Positions 42,236 to 53,656 are shown, counted from the stretch's first letter. The stretch is DNA of 64,000 bases from Bradyrhizobium lablabi (GCF_018129385.1 NZ_JAFCLN010000015.1:110267-174266); one strand, 5' to 3'. Numbers and translations are program-made. The notes: generated by a model not told the origin, from the sequence alone.

Positions 42236-43671
42236 CAGAACCTGAAATAGATGAATTCGCTGTGCTGCTGGATTCCGAGGATGCCGAACGCCAGCACGGC
42301 AGCGCCTGCATAGAGGAACAGGGGCCGCATCCTCGCTCCGTCGAGATGTTCGCCGACCCGCCGATTCTGGTGATCGTAGCCCATGATTTGCTGCGTATTC
42401 GGCGCAAACCACGCGATCACGGCATAGCCGGCAATGAACAGCGCGTACACAATTTCAGCGCGTCCGAATGCAACGACGGTGGGGTCGGCCATCTTCGACA
42501 ACACGCTAAGGGCCGCCTGCATGTTGTCGGCGCGGAAGAACACCCAGGCGATGACCACGGCGAGAAAGGTCAGGATGAACGAAGCCACATTGGCAGCGCG
42601 CTGGTATCGCGGCGCGACCGCGGGCCCAAATCTGTTCCAGGCGTGATTGACGCAGAGATAGCCGCCATGCAGCGCGCCCCACACCACAAATGTCCAGGCG
42701 GCGCCGTGCCAGAGGCCGCCGAGCAGCATGGTGATCATCAGATTGACATAGCGCAGTGCCGGGCCGCGGCGGTTGCCGCCGAGCGGAATGTAGAGATAGT
42801 CGCGCAGGAATTGCGACAACGTCATGTGCCAGCGCCGCCAGAAGTCGATGATCGAGATCGCCTTGTAAGGCGAGTTGAAATTGAGCGGCAGGAAGATGCC
42901 GAACATCAGCGACATGCCGATCGCCATGTCGGAATAGCCGGAGAAATCGAAATAGAGCTGGAAGGTATAGGCCAGCACGCCGATCCACGCCTGGTCGAAA
43001 GTCGGCGTAGCAGGGCCAAAGGCTTGCGCAACCAGCGGCTGGATGCCGTCGGCGAGGCAGGTCTTCTTGAACAGGCCGATGGCAAAGATGATCAGGCCGC
43101 AGAGGATCAGGTGGGCATGCGGCTGCTTGGATTCTTCCCGTTCGAACTGCGGGATCATGTCCTTGTGGTGGAGAATCGGTCCGGCGATCAGGTGGGGAAA
43201 GTAGGTGACGAACAGGGCGTAGTGAGGCACCGCGTAGCGCGCGACGTTGCCCCTGTAGGCATCCACCAGGAACGCGATCTGCGTAAAGGTATAGAAGGAA
43301 ATGCCGACCGGCAGCAGGATATCGATCACAAGATGCGTGGCGAACAGCGCATTGATGTTGGCGGCGAAGAAGCCGGCATATTTGAAGATGCCGAGCAGCA
43401 GGAGATCGCCGGCGACGCCCGCCGTCAGCGCAGCGAAGCGCGCGCGCGAGAACAGCTTTTTCGCGATCAGCAGATAGCCGACAAAATAATTGAAGGCGAT
43501 CGAGCCCGCGAGCAGCGCCACAAACTGCCAGTTGCTGACGGAGTAGAACACGAAAGAGGCCAGCGCCAGCCAGACCACGGGGGCCAGATTGCTGCGCCGC
43601 CCCAGCCAGAAATAGCCGGCCAGCACGACCGGCAGGAACAGGAAGATGAATTGGTAGGAATTGAAGAGCAT
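42235..43671 (-). CDS. MBOAT-family O-acyltransferase (AlgI-like)
   Basis: 478 residues from the ATG at 43671. The MLFNSYQFIFLFLPV start is typical of AlgI-like proteins. About eleven membrane segments are present; FWRRWHMTLSQFLRDYLYIPLGGN carries the conserved catalytic His region. It moves acyl groups across the inner membrane for acetylation of a surface polysaccharide. The extracellular partner that finishes the transfer is the adjacent gene broken by TAG, so the pathway may be inactive. Confidence 0.88.
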   Translation of the reverse strand: MLFNSYQFIFLFLPVVLAGYFWLGRRSNLAPVVWLALASFVFYSVSNWQFVALLAGSIAFNYFVGYLLIAKKLFSRARFAALTAGVAGDLLLLGIFKYAGFFAANINALFATHLVIDILLPVGISFYTFTQIAFLVDAYRGNVARYAVPHYALFVTYFPHLIAGPILHHKDMIPQFEREESKQPHAHLILCGLIIFAIGLFKKTCLADGIQPLVAQAFGPATPTFDQAWIGVLAYTFQLYFDFSGYSDMAIGMSLMFGIFLPLNFNSPYKAISIIDFWRRWHMTLSQFLRDYLYIPLGGNRRGPALRYVNLMITMLLGGLWHGAAWTFVVWGALHGGYLCVNHAWNRFGPAVAPRYQRAANVASFILTFLAVVIAWVFFRADNMQAALSVLSKMADPTVVAFGRAEIVYALFIAGYAVIAWFAPNTQQIMGYDHQNRRVGEHLDGARMRPLFLYAGAAVLAFGILGIQQHSEFIYFRF

Positions 43672-43805
43672 CAGGCCCGATCTTGCGGAGGCGGCCAAGC
43701 CTAAGCATACCGACAATCCCCGCGCAACGGCGCCCCGCGGCTGGTAATCCCAGCGTTTGCACCGATATAACGGTGAGTATTCGCAGGACCGAAACGAGGA
43801 ATTAC

Positions 43806-45923
43806 GTGACGCTAGCCAGAAAAGCCGCGAAATCGCAGGCAGCCCCTATCGCGCCGCGCCGGGCGCATTCCTTCACGACCCACGGCATCACCGTGACGGA
43901 CGACTATGCCTGGCTGAAAGACGCCAAATGGCAGGAGGTGCTGCGCGACCCGTCGATCCTCGATGCCGACATCCGGAAATATCTGGAAGCGGAGAACGAC
44001 TATACCGAGAGCCTGCTCGGCCACACGGATGCCCTCCAGAAAAAGCTGGTCGCAGAGATGCGCGGGCGGATCAAGGAGGACGATTCCTCCGTGCCCTCGC
44101 CCGACGGTCCCTACGCCTATTTACGAAAATTTCGCGAGGGCGGGCAGCATGAGCTGTTCGGCCGCATGCCGCGCGAAGGCGGCGAGGTTGATATCGTGCT
44201 CGACGGCGATGCGCTCGCCGCCGACCATAAATACTTCAAGTTCGGCGGCAGCCGGCACTCGCCTGACCACAAGCTGCACGCCTGGAGCGCCGACACAAAG
44301 GGTTCGGAATATTTTTCGATCCGCGTGCGCGACTGGGCGACGGGCAAGGATCTCGACGACCTCGTCGAGGAGACCGACGGCGCGGCCGTCTGGAGCAAGG
44401 ACGGCAAGAGTTTTTTCTACGTCAAGCTCGACGACAATCACCGGCCAATGCAGGTGTGGCGGCATCGGCTCGGTACCAAACAGGCCGACGACATCCTGGT
44501 CTATGAGGAGCAGGATTCCGGCTGGTTCACCCATCTGCACGAGAGCTCATCCGGCCGGTACTGCGTGATCGCCGGCGGCGATCACGAGACGTCCGAGCAG
44601 CGGCTGATCGACCTCGCCAATCCCGATGCAGCGCCGCGGCTGGTCGCCGCGCGCCAGGAAGGCGTGCAGTATGGGGTCAACGACCGCGGCGAGCAGCTCT
44701 ACATTCTCACCAACGCCGACGGCGCGATCGATTTCAAGATCGCCACAGCGCCGCTCGCCTCACCTGAGCGCGCCAACTGGCGCGATCTCATTCCGCATCG
44801 CGAGGGCATCTACGTGCTCGATGTCGAGCTCTATGCCGGGCACATGGTGCGGCTGGAGCGCGCCAATGCACTGCCGGCGATCGTGATCCGCGACCTCGAC
44901 AGCGGCGAGGAGCACGCAATCGCCTTCGATGAAGCCGCCTATTCGCTCGACACCATGGGCGGCTACGAATTCGAAACGACGAATCTGCGCTTCTCCTATT
45001 CCTCGATGACGACACCGTCGGAAGTCTACGACTACGATATGGCGAAGCGGACGCGCGTCTTGCGCAAGCGCCAGGAAATTCCGTCCGGACATAACCCGGC
45101 CGATTACGTCACCACCCGCATCATGTCGACCTCGCATGACGGGGCGCTGGTGCCGGTGTCGATCCTGCACCGCAAGGACTTTGTCCTCGATGGAAGCGCG
45201 CCGCTGCTGCTGTACGGCTACGGCTCCTACGGCATGGCGATGCCGGCTTCATTCAACACCAACCGCCTGTCGCTGGTCGACCGCGGCTTTGTCTATGCGA
45301 TTGCGCATATCCGCGGCGGCGCCGACAAGGGCTGGGGCTGGTATCTCGACGGCAAGCGCGAGAAGAAGACCAACAGCTTTGACGATTTCCCGGCCGCCGG
45401 CCGCGCGCTGTGTGATGCAAAATACACCAGTGCGAAGCAGATCGTCGGCCATGGCGGCAGCGCCGGCGGCATGCTGATGGGCGCGGTCGCCAACCGCGCC
45501 GGCGAACTGTTCGCCGGCATCGTCGCGGAGGTGCCGTTCGTCGACGTGCTCAACACCATGCTCGACGACAGCCTGCCGCTGACGCCGCCGGAATGGCCGG
45601 AATGGGGCAATCCGATCGAAAGCGAGAAGGACTTTCGCACCATCCTGTCCTATTCGCCCTATGACAATGTTGCGGCCAGGGACTATCCGGCGATCCTCGC
45701 GATGGGCGGCCTCACCGACCCGCGCGTCACCTATTGGGAGCCGGCCAAATGGATCGCACGGCTGCGCGCGACCATGACCGGCGGCGGCCCGGTGCTGCTG
45801 CGCACCAACATGGGCGCCGGCCATGGCGGCGCCTCCGGCCGCTTCAACCGGCTGGACGAGATCGCGATCGTCTATGCGTTTGCACTGTGGGCGGTGGGAT
45901 TGGCGGACAAGGCGGAGGTGTAG
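43806..45923 (+). CDS. ptrB: Oligopeptidase B (S9 prolyl oligopeptidase family)
   Basis: 705 residues from the GTG at 43806, which follows GAGGAA; a longer reading from 43683 overlaps the divergent gene and is not needed. A beta-propeller domain fills the first 400 residues. The catalytic domain contains PLLLYGYGSYG, IRGGADKGWGWY and GGSAGGM with the nucleophile Ser, and the His lies in GAGHGGASGR. It cuts small peptides after basic residues in the cytoplasm. Confidence 0.9.
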   Translation: MTLARKAAKSQAAPIAPRRAHSFTTHGITVTDDYAWLKDAKWQEVLRDPSILDADIRKYLEAENDYTESLLGHTDALQKKLVAEMRGRIKEDDSSVPSPDGPYAYLRKFREGGQHELFGRMPREGGEVDIVLDGDALAADHKYFKFGGSRHSPDHKLHAWSADTKGSEYFSIRVRDWATGKDLDDLVEETDGAAVWSKDGKSFFYVKLDDNHRPMQVWRHRLGTKQADDILVYEEQDSGWFTHLHESSSGRYCVIAGGDHETSEQRLIDLANPDAAPRLVAARQEGVQYGVNDRGEQLYILTNADGAIDFKIATAPLASPERANWRDLIPHREGIYVLDVELYAGHMVRLERANALPAIVIRDLDSGEEHAIAFDEAAYSLDTMGGYEFETTNLRFSYSSMTTPSEVYDYDMAKRTRVLRKRQEIPSGHNPADYVTTRIMSTSHDGALVPVSILHRKDFVLDGSAPLLLYGYGSYGMAMPASFNTNRLSLVDRGFVYAIAHIRGGADKGWGWYLDGKREKKTNSFDDFPAAGRALCDAKYTSAKQIVGHGGSAGGMLMGAVANRAGELFAGIVAEVPFVDVLNTMLDDSLPLTPPEWPEWGNPIESEKDFRTILSYSPYDNVAARDYPAILAMGGLTDPRVTYWEPAKWIARLRATMTGGGPVLLRTNMGAGHGGASGRFNRLDEIAIVYAFALWAVGLADKAEV

Positions 45924-45928
45924 GCAGC

Positions 45929-46489
45929 ATGCGGCGGTACAGGAAGCAGGATTTTCCCACTCACAATGTCCGCCGCTTCCTCGAGCCGGGACCGATCGTG
46001 CTGGTCAGCTCCGCGCACAAGGACCAGACCAATATCATGACCATGGGCTGGCACATGGTGCTGGAGTTTTCGCCTGCCCTGATCGGCTGCCTGATCTCGG
46101 GCGGAAACCACAGCTTTGATCTGATCCGCGACAGCAAGCAATGCGTCGTCAACATCCCGACCGTCGATATCGCCGAAACGGTCGTGAAGATCGGCAACAC
46201 CTCGGGGCGCTACATCGACAAGTTTGCCGAGTTCGGCCTCACGCCAAAGCCCGGCACCCATGTCCGCGCGCCGCTGATCGACGAATGCTACGCCAGTTTC
46301 GAGTGCACGCTGGCCGATGCGGGCTGGGTGAACAAATACAACATGTTCGTGTTCGAGGTGGTGAAGGCGCATGTCGCGACTTCGCCGAAGGTGCCGAAAA
46401 CGATCCACTATCGCGGCGATGGCGAATTCATGATCTCCGGCGAGGAGACAGCGAGATTTCGCAAGCTGTTCAGGCCGGGAATGTTGTGA
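45929..46489 (+). CDS. Flavin-reductase-like, FMN-binding split-barrel protein
   Basis: 186 residues, starting five bases after the oligopeptidase stop. EPGPIVLVSSAHKDQTNIMTMGWHMVLEFSPALIGC is the FMN-binding part of the flavin-reductase-like (DIM6/NTAB) fold. CVVNIPTVDIAETVVKIGNTSGR follows. Such proteins reduce FMN for two-component monooxygenases or act on other substrates. It could serve the luciferase-like enzyme at 31354, but nothing links them directly. Confidence 0.82.
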   Translation: MRRYRKQDFPTHNVRRFLEPGPIVLVSSAHKDQTNIMTMGWHMVLEFSPALIGCLISGGNHSFDLIRDSKQCVVNIPTVDIAETVVKIGNTSGRYIDKFAEFGLTPKPGTHVRAPLIDECYASFECTLADAGWVNKYNMFVFEVVKAHVATSPKVPKTIHYRGDGEFMISGEETARFRKLFRPGML

Positions 46490-46597
46490 GTTCACGGCGA
46501 GCGTTGCGCCTGCCCGGTAACGGCATTGTCAGCGGGTTGATATTGCGCAGCAATGATCGCCTCCCGAAATGGTGGACGGGGCGCGAAGGAATAAGCC

Positions 46598-47062
46598 ATG
46601 AACAGAAGCATCTGCGTGGCAGCCGCGCTGCTGATACTGGCGACTCCGCTGTCGGCAAATGCCGATGCGGTCAAAGCCGACGCGACTAGCGCGGTTAAAG
46701 TGAGCCCGCTGCTCACCACCACCGTCACCACGAGCGGCCAGCCAATCGTGCTGCCGCAAGGCAACGTCCAGCTTATCACCTCGATCTACGAAGTTCCGCC
46801 CGGCGCGAAGTTGCCCGAACACGAGCATAACTCGCAGCGCTATGGCTATGTGCTGTCCGGCAGGTTGCGGATCACCAATACCGAGACGGGCAAGAGCGAT
46901 GAATTCAAGCCCGGCGATTTCATCGTGGAGTCGCGCGGACAGTGGCACAAGGCCGAGAATATCGGCGCCGAGCCGGTCAAGCTGCTCGTGATCGATCAGG
47001 TCAAGCCCGGCGAAAAGACCACCGTGCTGCGGCAGACGAACGCCTCGGCAGGCCGCAATTAG
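46598..47062 (+). CDS. Exported cupin-domain protein
   Basis: 154 residues with a signal peptide ending near SANADA. The cupin motif 1 is seen in PPGAKLPEHEHNSQRYGYVLSGRL (metal His pair in HEH) and motif 2 in FKPGDFIVESRGQWHKAEN (His). It is a single-domain metal-binding barrel in the periplasm. Function unknown. It begins 108 bp after the flavin-reductase-like gene and could share its transcript. Confidence 0.8.
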   Translation: MNRSICVAAALLILATPLSANADAVKADATSAVKVSPLLTTTVTTSGQPIVLPQGNVQLITSIYEVPPGAKLPEHEHNSQRYGYVLSGRLRITNTETGKSDEFKPGDFIVESRGQWHKAENIGAEPVKLLVIDQVKPGEKTTVLRQTNASAGRN

Positions 47063-47094
47063 GGCGCACCGCTCGCTTGCGGGAGAGGCGCTTT

Positions 47095-47130
47095 CGTAGC
47101 CCGGAATTATTTAGATCCATCCGGGCTACG
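47095..47130. terminator. Hairpin between convergent cupin and SMP-30 genes
   Basis: CGTAGCCCGGA and TCCGGGCTACG are perfect 11-bp arms around a 14-base AT-rich loop, 32 bp after the cupin stop and 20 bp before the end of the SMP-30 gene. A short T run (TTCTTC) follows on the plus strand. It probably ends transcription from both sides. Confidence 0.6.
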
Positions 47131-47150
47131 TTCTTCAAGGTCCAGCGCCA

Positions 47151-48248
47151 TCACACCGCGCCGTGCGACTCCACATACAGCGCGTACACGGAATGACATG
47201 CCGTCATGTAGACGCGGTTGTTCTTCGGCCCGCCGAAGCAGAGATTGGCGCAGCGCTCCGGCAGGCGAATGAACGCAAGCGGCTTGCCCTCGGGATTGAA
47301 CACCATCACGCCGTCCAGATCTTCCGACTTGCCCCTGAGCTGAAATACCTTGCGGTTGCCGACCTCGGTCGGCTCGCTTTGCAGCGCGCCATTGCTGCCC
47401 CAGCCGCACCACAGATTGCCGTCGCGATCGACACGGAAACCATCGAGCGCGCCCTGGTCGGCGGCATCGATGATCTTGGTCCGGCTGCCGAGCGTGCCGT
47501 CGGCGTTGACGTCGTAACCCCAGATGCTGCGGTTGGGCGTGCCCTTCCACTCGACGACGTAGAGCTTCTTCTCGTCCGGCGAGAAGGCAAGGCCGTTGGG
47601 ATTGACGATGTCCGTGATGACGGCAGTGAGCTTGCCATCCTTCGACAGGCGATAGACGTTGGTGGTCGCCTGCTCCGGCTTTTCCTTCTTGCCTTCCCAC
47701 TCGCCATTGATGCCGAACAGCGGATCGGTGAACCAGATCGAGTCGTCGGATTTCATGACGATGTCGTTCGGCGCATTCAGCCGCTTGCCCTCGAACTTGT
47801 CGGCCAGCACCGTGACCTTGCCGTCCTTCTCGGTGCGGGTAATGCGTCGGGTGACCGAGTGCTCGCAGGTGACGAGGCGGCCCTGACGGTCGCGCGCGTT
47901 GCCGTTGGCATAGTTCGCCGGATTGCGGAACACCGTGGTCTGGCCGGTCTTCTCGTCGAACTTCATGATCCGGTTGTTGGGGATGTCGGAGAACAGCAGG
48001 TAACCGCCTTCCGGGAAATACACCGGCCCTTCGGCCCAGCGAAAGCCGGTCGCGACCTGCTCCAGCGTGCTGGAATAGATCCGGTATTTTGCAAAGCCCG
48101 GGTCGAGAATCTGAACCGCCGGATCGGGATAGCGCTGGTTCGGCGTGAACGGGAAGGACTGCGCGGCAGCGGAACGAGAAGCAAGTGCCGTGGCCGTGGC
48201 CGCAGCGGCCCCGGTGCCGGCAAGCAGATGGCGTCGTGTGATGCTCAT
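47151..48248 (-). CDS. SMP-30/gluconolactonase-family lactonase, exported
   Basis: 365 residues with a Tat-type signal (ITRRHLLAGTGAAAA). The mature protein is a six-bladed propeller: FRWAEGPVYFPEGGYLLFSDIPNNRI holds the metal-binding Glu, RLNAPNDIVMKSDDSIWFTDPLFG the Asn, and NPNGLAFSPDEKKLYVVEW the Asn/Asp of later blades. It opens sugar lactones to aldonic acids. Last gene of the leftward operon, fitting a path lactone to aldonate to 2-keto-3-deoxy acid. Confidence 0.87.
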   Translation of the reverse strand: MSITRRHLLAGTGAAAATATALASRSAAAQSFPFTPNQRYPDPAVQILDPGFAKYRIYSSTLEQVATGFRWAEGPVYFPEGGYLLFSDIPNNRIMKFDEKTGQTTVFRNPANYANGNARDRQGRLVTCEHSVTRRITRTEKDGKVTVLADKFEGKRLNAPNDIVMKSDDSIWFTDPLFGINGEWEGKKEKPEQATTNVYRLSKDGKLTAVITDIVNPNGLAFSPDEKKLYVVEWKGTPNRSIWGYDVNADGTLGSRTKIIDAADQGALDGFRVDRDGNLWCGWGSNGALQSEPTEVGNRKVFQLRGKSEDLDGVMVFNPEGKPLAFIRLPERCANLCFGGPKNNRVYMTACHSVYALYVESHGAV

Positions 48249-48319
48249 GGTCGTTCTCCCTGGGTTTTACGATGCACGCCGGCTCTGTCGGCCGGCTGTG
48301 TTTGTTGTCGCGGCAGGCG

Positions 48320-49039
48320 CTATCGTCCGTTTGCCTTTCGCCAAGCCGCGAAATCGGTCAGCGTCTTTTCATCCGTCGCCGGATACAGTCCGAAAATGCC
48401 GCGGCCCCTCTGGACTTCCTCGGTGACGAAATCCTCGAACGCCGTCATTTCGAATGTTTCGTCTGCGATCTCGTCGGCGAGATGCGCGGGAATCACGATC
48501 ACGCCGTCGGCATCGCCGAGGATGACGTCGCCGGGGAACACCGGCGCGTCGCCGCAGCCGATCGGCACGTTGATCTCGATCGCCTGATGCAGCGTCAGAT
48601 TGGTCGGCGCGCTCGGGCGGTGGTGGTAGGCAGGAAAGCCGAGTTTTGCGATCTCGGCCGAATCGCGAAAGCCGCCGTCGGTGACGACGCCGGCGCAGCC
48701 GCGCTTCATCAGCCGCGTCACCAGAATGGCGCCGGCGGAAGCGGCGCGGGCGTCCTTGCGGCTGTCCATGACAAGCACCGCGCCGGGCGGGCAATCCTCG
48801 ATCGCCTTGCGCTGGGGATGCGAGCGGTCGCGGAACACGTCGATCTTGTTGAGGTCCTCGCGCGCCGGCATGTAGCGCAGCGTGAAGGCTTCGCCAACCA
48901 GCGTCGGCTGGTCGGGACTGAGCGGACGGACGTCCTGAATCATCTGGATGCGGAGGCCGCGCTTGAACAGCGCGGTTGCGACGGTAGCGGTGGAGATGCT
49001 CTTGAGTTTGTTACGGGTGGCGTCGCTTAGTTTGCTCAT
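48320..49039 (-). CDS. RraA-like aldolase/regulator family protein
   Basis: 239 residues. RGCAGVVTDGGFRDSAEIAKLGFPAY contains the family's conserved Arg and metal-binding Asp, and PIGCGDAPVFPGDVILGDADGVIVIP the second signature. The family includes 4-hydroxy-4-methyl-2-oxoglutarate/oxaloacetate aldolases and RNase E inhibitors. In this operon an aldolase or keto-acid lyase role is much more likely. The ATG at 49039 is chosen; one two codons earlier is possible. Confidence 0.85.
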   Translation of the reverse strand: MSKLSDATRNKLKSISTATVATALFKRGLRIQMIQDVRPLSPDQPTLVGEAFTLRYMPAREDLNKIDVFRDRSHPQRKAIEDCPPGAVLVMDSRKDARAASAGAILVTRLMKRGCAGVVTDGGFRDSAEIAKLGFPAYHHRPSAPTNLTLHQAIEINVPIGCGDAPVFPGDVILGDADGVIVIPAHLADEIADETFEMTAFEDFVTEEVQRGRGIFGLYPATDEKTLTDFAAWRKANGR

Positions 49040-49055
49040 GTTCATCCATCCTCTT

Positions 49056-49154
49056 GTCGTCATTCCGGGGCGATGCGCGAGCATCGAACTATGGGGCGCA
49101 CTTGCGCCCCTGAGAATCTCGAGATTCCGGGTTCGCTTCGCGCCCCGGAACGAC
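49056..49154. repeat. Palindromic repeat within the sugar-acid operon (CGTCATTCCGGGG type)
   Basis: GTCGTCATTCCGGGGCG at the left and CGCCCCGGAACGAC at the right are inverted; GGGGCGC... arms occur inside. It fills the gap between the dehydratase and RraA-like genes, so it may tune expression along the operon. Confidence 0.75.
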
Positions 49155-49158
49155 AGCG

Positions 49159-50894
<1,736 letters not shown>

Positions 50895-50898
<4 letters not shown>

Positions 50899-51755
50899 GT
50901 TTGTGTGCCCCATTTCTGGACCGTGTTGCGCTCGATGGTGCGGAAGATCAGGTTTTCGACCACGAGGCCGATCACGATGACAGTCAATAGCCCGGCGAAC
51001 ACGGCCGGAATATCCAGGAGATTTCGGTTCTCGAAGATGAACCAGCCGAGCCCGCCCTGCCCTGAGGAGACGCCGAACACGAGCTCGGCCGCGATCAGCG
51101 TGCGCCAGGCGAACGCCCAGCCGATCTTCAGGCCGGTGAGGATCGGGCCGAACGCGGCGGGAATTAATATGCGCGCGACATAGGGCAAGCCGCGCAGGCC
51201 GTAATTGCGGCCGACCATGCGCAGCGTGTTGGACACGCTCTTGAAGCCGGAATGTGTGTTGAGCGCCACCGGCCACAGCACCGAATGCACCAGCACGAAG
51301 ACGAGGCTGCCATTGCCGAGTCCGAACCAGATCAGCGCCAGCGGCAACAGCGCGATCGCCGGCAAGGGAGCGAACATCGCCGTAACAGTTTCGAGGAAAT
51401 CGGTACCGATGCGGGTCGAGATGGCGAGGATGGTGAAGATAGCAGCCAGCACTATGCCGACCACATACCCCATGAACAGCACCTTTAGCGAAGCCCAGGC
51501 CCGCAACGGAATGGTGCCGTCTTTGATCCGCTCGTACATGGAGATGACGGTGTCATGGAATGACGGGAACAGCAGCGGATTGTCGAGCAGGACGCCATAA
51601 ATCTCCCAAGCTGCGGCCAGGAGAATCACAATCACGGTCTTGCGGACAAAGCCGTCATTCCACAGCAATTCGGCGACGCCGAGCTTGCGCTCGACATCGG
51701 CAGGCGCGGCTGCCGCGGACGAAGCGTCGCGCAACAGGATTCTTGCTTCGCCCAT
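50895..51755 (-). CDS. ABC permease of the nitrate/sulfonate/taurine type (SsuC/TauC-like)
   Basis: 286 residues from the ATG at 51755 behind AGGGAGGA; an in-frame extension upstream overlaps the ATPase gene and is unlikely. About six membrane segments; the EAA-like loop TLRMVGRNYGLRGLPYVARILIPAAFGPILTGLKIG matches SsuC/TauC. Coupled at its 3' end to the dehydratase gene. Confidence 0.88.
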
Positions 51756-51765
51756 CGCGTCCTCC

Positions 51766-52530
51766 CTAGCGCGCCGTCGCGTTGGCCGCGAACAGCAGAT
51801 CGTGAATCTGCTTTTCGAGCTTTGCGGCACTGCCATCTTCGGCGGAGACCCGGTCGACATCGACGATCTCGGCTTTCACCCGGCCGGGATGCGGCGACAG
51901 CAGCAGAATGCGGTTGCCGATCTTGATGGCTTCGGCGATCGAGTGGGTCACGAACAGCACGGTGAATTTGGTTTCCGACCAGAGCTGCAGCAATTCGTCC
52001 TGGCAGGTGCGGCGGGTCAGCGCATCGAGCGCGGCGAACGGTTCGTCCATCAGCAGAATGTCCGGCTCCATCGCCATGCCGCGGGCGATCGCCACGCGCT
52101 GCTTCATGCCGCCGGACAGCGTGTGCGGATAGCTGTCGACCACGCGGGTGAGGCCGACCTTCTCGATATAGGCGCGGGCGCGCGGCTCGGCCTCCTTGCG
52201 CGGCAGTTTGCGCGCCATCAGCAGCGGAAACATCACGTTTTCCAGCACCGTCTTCCACGGCAATAGCTGGTCGAATTCCTGGAAGATCATCATCCGGTCG
52301 GCGCCGGGCTCGCTGATCTCGCGGCCGTTGATCCGCATCGTGCCTTCGCTCGGCTTCATGTAGCCGCCGACCGCCTTCAGCAAGGTCGACTTGCCGCAAC
52401 CGGAGGGTCCGAGCAGCACAAAGCGGTCGGAACGGTCGACGCTGAAATCGACCCGCTCCGTCGCGGTGACGACCGCGCTTGAAGTCTTGTAGCGCAGCGT
52501 CACGCCGCTGACGTCGAGAAGCGCCGCCAT
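51766..52530 (-). CDS. ABC transporter ATPase of the nitrate/sulfonate/taurine type (SsuB/TauB-like)
   Basis: 254 residues from the ATG at 52530. Walker A GPSGCGKSTLL, signature LSGGMKQRVAIARGM, Walker B ILLMDEPFAALDALTRR and H-loop VTHSIAEA are all present; LSGGMKQR is typical for this subfamily. It starts five bases after the binding-protein stop and powers the adjacent permease. Confidence 0.9.
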   Translation of the reverse strand: MAALLDVSGVTLRYKTSSAVVTATERVDFSVDRSDRFVLLGPSGCGKSTLLKAVGGYMKPSEGTMRINGREISEPGADRMMIFQEFDQLLPWKTVLENVMFPLLMARKLPRKEAEPRARAYIEKVGLTRVVDSYPHTLSGGMKQRVAIARGMAMEPDILLMDEPFAALDALTRRTCQDELLQLWSETKFTVLFVTHSIAEAIKIGNRILLLSPHPGRVKAEIVDVDRVSAEDGSAAKLEKQIHDLLFAANATAR

Positions 52531-52535
52531 CTGGG

Positions 52536-53558
52536 CTAGTTGCCCTTCAGATCGTGCGCGACCGGCAGGTAATAGTCGGTCCAGGCCTTCGGCATGCTCT
52601 TCAGGGTGCCGACCTTGTGCAGATGGGCGGCGAATTTCATCGTGCCCTGCGGCTGCAGGTTCCACTCCATCATGCCGGGCTCTTTCAGCCATGCCAGCAG
52701 ATCCTCGGCGCTAGTCTTGTCGCCGGTGATTTCCTTGTAGATCTCGACTGCCGTCCTGGTGTCGCTGCGGATCAGATCCTGCGCTTCCTTGGTGGCGTCG
52801 CGCACGGCCTGAATGATCTTTGGATTGGCGTCGGCAAATTTCGTGGTGGTGAAGAATTGCGCCTGGCTCAGCGGCCCGCCCATCACGTCGGGCGAGCGCA
52901 GCACGACATGGGCGCCGGGCACGTTCTTCAGTTCGAGGAAGGTGAAGGGCGGAATCGCAAAATGATTGCGAACCTCGTGCTGCGAATTGCTCATTGCCAC
53001 ATAGGCATCGGGATGGCCGAGTTGCACGGTGTTGGCGTCGAGCTTCGACCATTGATCGGCGCCGAACAGTTCGGCGGCCGCGATCTGTAGCACGATCGCC
53101 TGCGTGGAGACCTTGACGGTCGGCACCGCGATCTTGTCGCTCGGACCAATATCCTTCAGCGACTTGATGTTGGCATCGCGGCTGATCAGCGTCATCGGCT
53201 GCGCCGAAGTGGCGACGATGCCCTTGACGCCGCCGCGGGTGCGATCCCACAGCAGCAGCAGATTGCCGGTGCCGGTGTTGAGAATATCGACGCCGCCCGC
53301 CAGCAGCGCATCGGTCTGCGCGCCGCCGCCGCTGAGCGTGAGCCATTTGGTGGTGATCCCGGGCACGCCGAGCGAGGCGGCATGCTTTTCGATCAGCTTG
53401 TTCTTCTCCATGATGTGGGACGGCATGTAGAAGATGCCGGGCTGTCGCGAGAGCAGGATTTCGCTCTTTTGCTGGGCCGACGCCGGCGAGGCCGCTCCAA
53501 GTGCGGCAACTGCCGCGATGGCGGCCGCACAGGCCCGCCACATCATCCTGATCATCAC
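52536..53558 (-). CDS. Periplasmic binding protein of the NMT1/SsuA/TauA type
   Basis: 340 residues with a signal peptide ending near ASPASAQ. The mature fold has EILLSRQPGIFYMPSHIMEKNKLIEKHA, then GGGAQTDALLAGGVDILNTGTGNLLLLWDRTRGG, as in SsuA/TauA-type type II binding proteins. Several near starts (53558, 53555, 53546) exist. First gene of the sugar-acid operon. Its natural ligand is unknown; the operon enzymes point to an organic acid or lactone rather than a sulfonate. Confidence 0.87.
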   Translation of the reverse strand: MMIRMMWRACAAAIAAVAALGAASPASAQQKSEILLSRQPGIFYMPSHIMEKNKLIEKHAASLGVPGITTKWLTLSGGGAQTDALLAGGVDILNTGTGNLLLLWDRTRGGVKGIVATSAQPMTLISRDANIKSLKDIGPSDKIAVPTVKVSTQAIVLQIAAAELFGADQWSKLDANTVQLGHPDAYVAMSNSQHEVRNHFAIPPFTFLELKNVPGAHVVLRSPDVMGGPLSQAQFFTTTKFADANPKIIQAVRDATKEAQDLIRSDTRTAVEIYKEITGDKTSAEDLLAWLKEPGMMEWNLQPQGTMKFAAHLHKVGTLKSMPKAWTDYYLPVAHDLKGN

Positions 53559-53600
53559 GCTTTCCTCCCGGCTGGACGTCGTTTGACGATTGGTTGGAGA

Positions 53601-53620
53601 TGCACTAATATATTAGTGCA
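53601..53620. promoter_or_regulatory. Perfect 20-bp palindrome, likely operator of the adjacent GntR protein
   Basis: TGCACTAATATATTAGTGCA equals its own reverse complement. It lies in the 98-bp gap between the divergent binding-protein gene (start 53558) and GntR gene (start 53657), suitably placed to control both. The sequence is seen; the binding is inferred. Confidence 0.7.
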
Positions 53621-53656
53621 TTTGAGGCAAGCCTCTTCGGGCATACCGGGCATTCG

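Noticed and set aside
42220..43704. Plus-strand open frame opposite the MBOAT gene
   Set aside because: Shadow frame rich in Glu, Gln and Arg; the minus strand has a textbook MBOAT protein.
43683..43805. Upstream extension of the oligopeptidase B start
   Set aside because: The GTG at 43806 has a good GAGGAA site, while the extension overlaps the divergent promoter region and adds non-family sequence.
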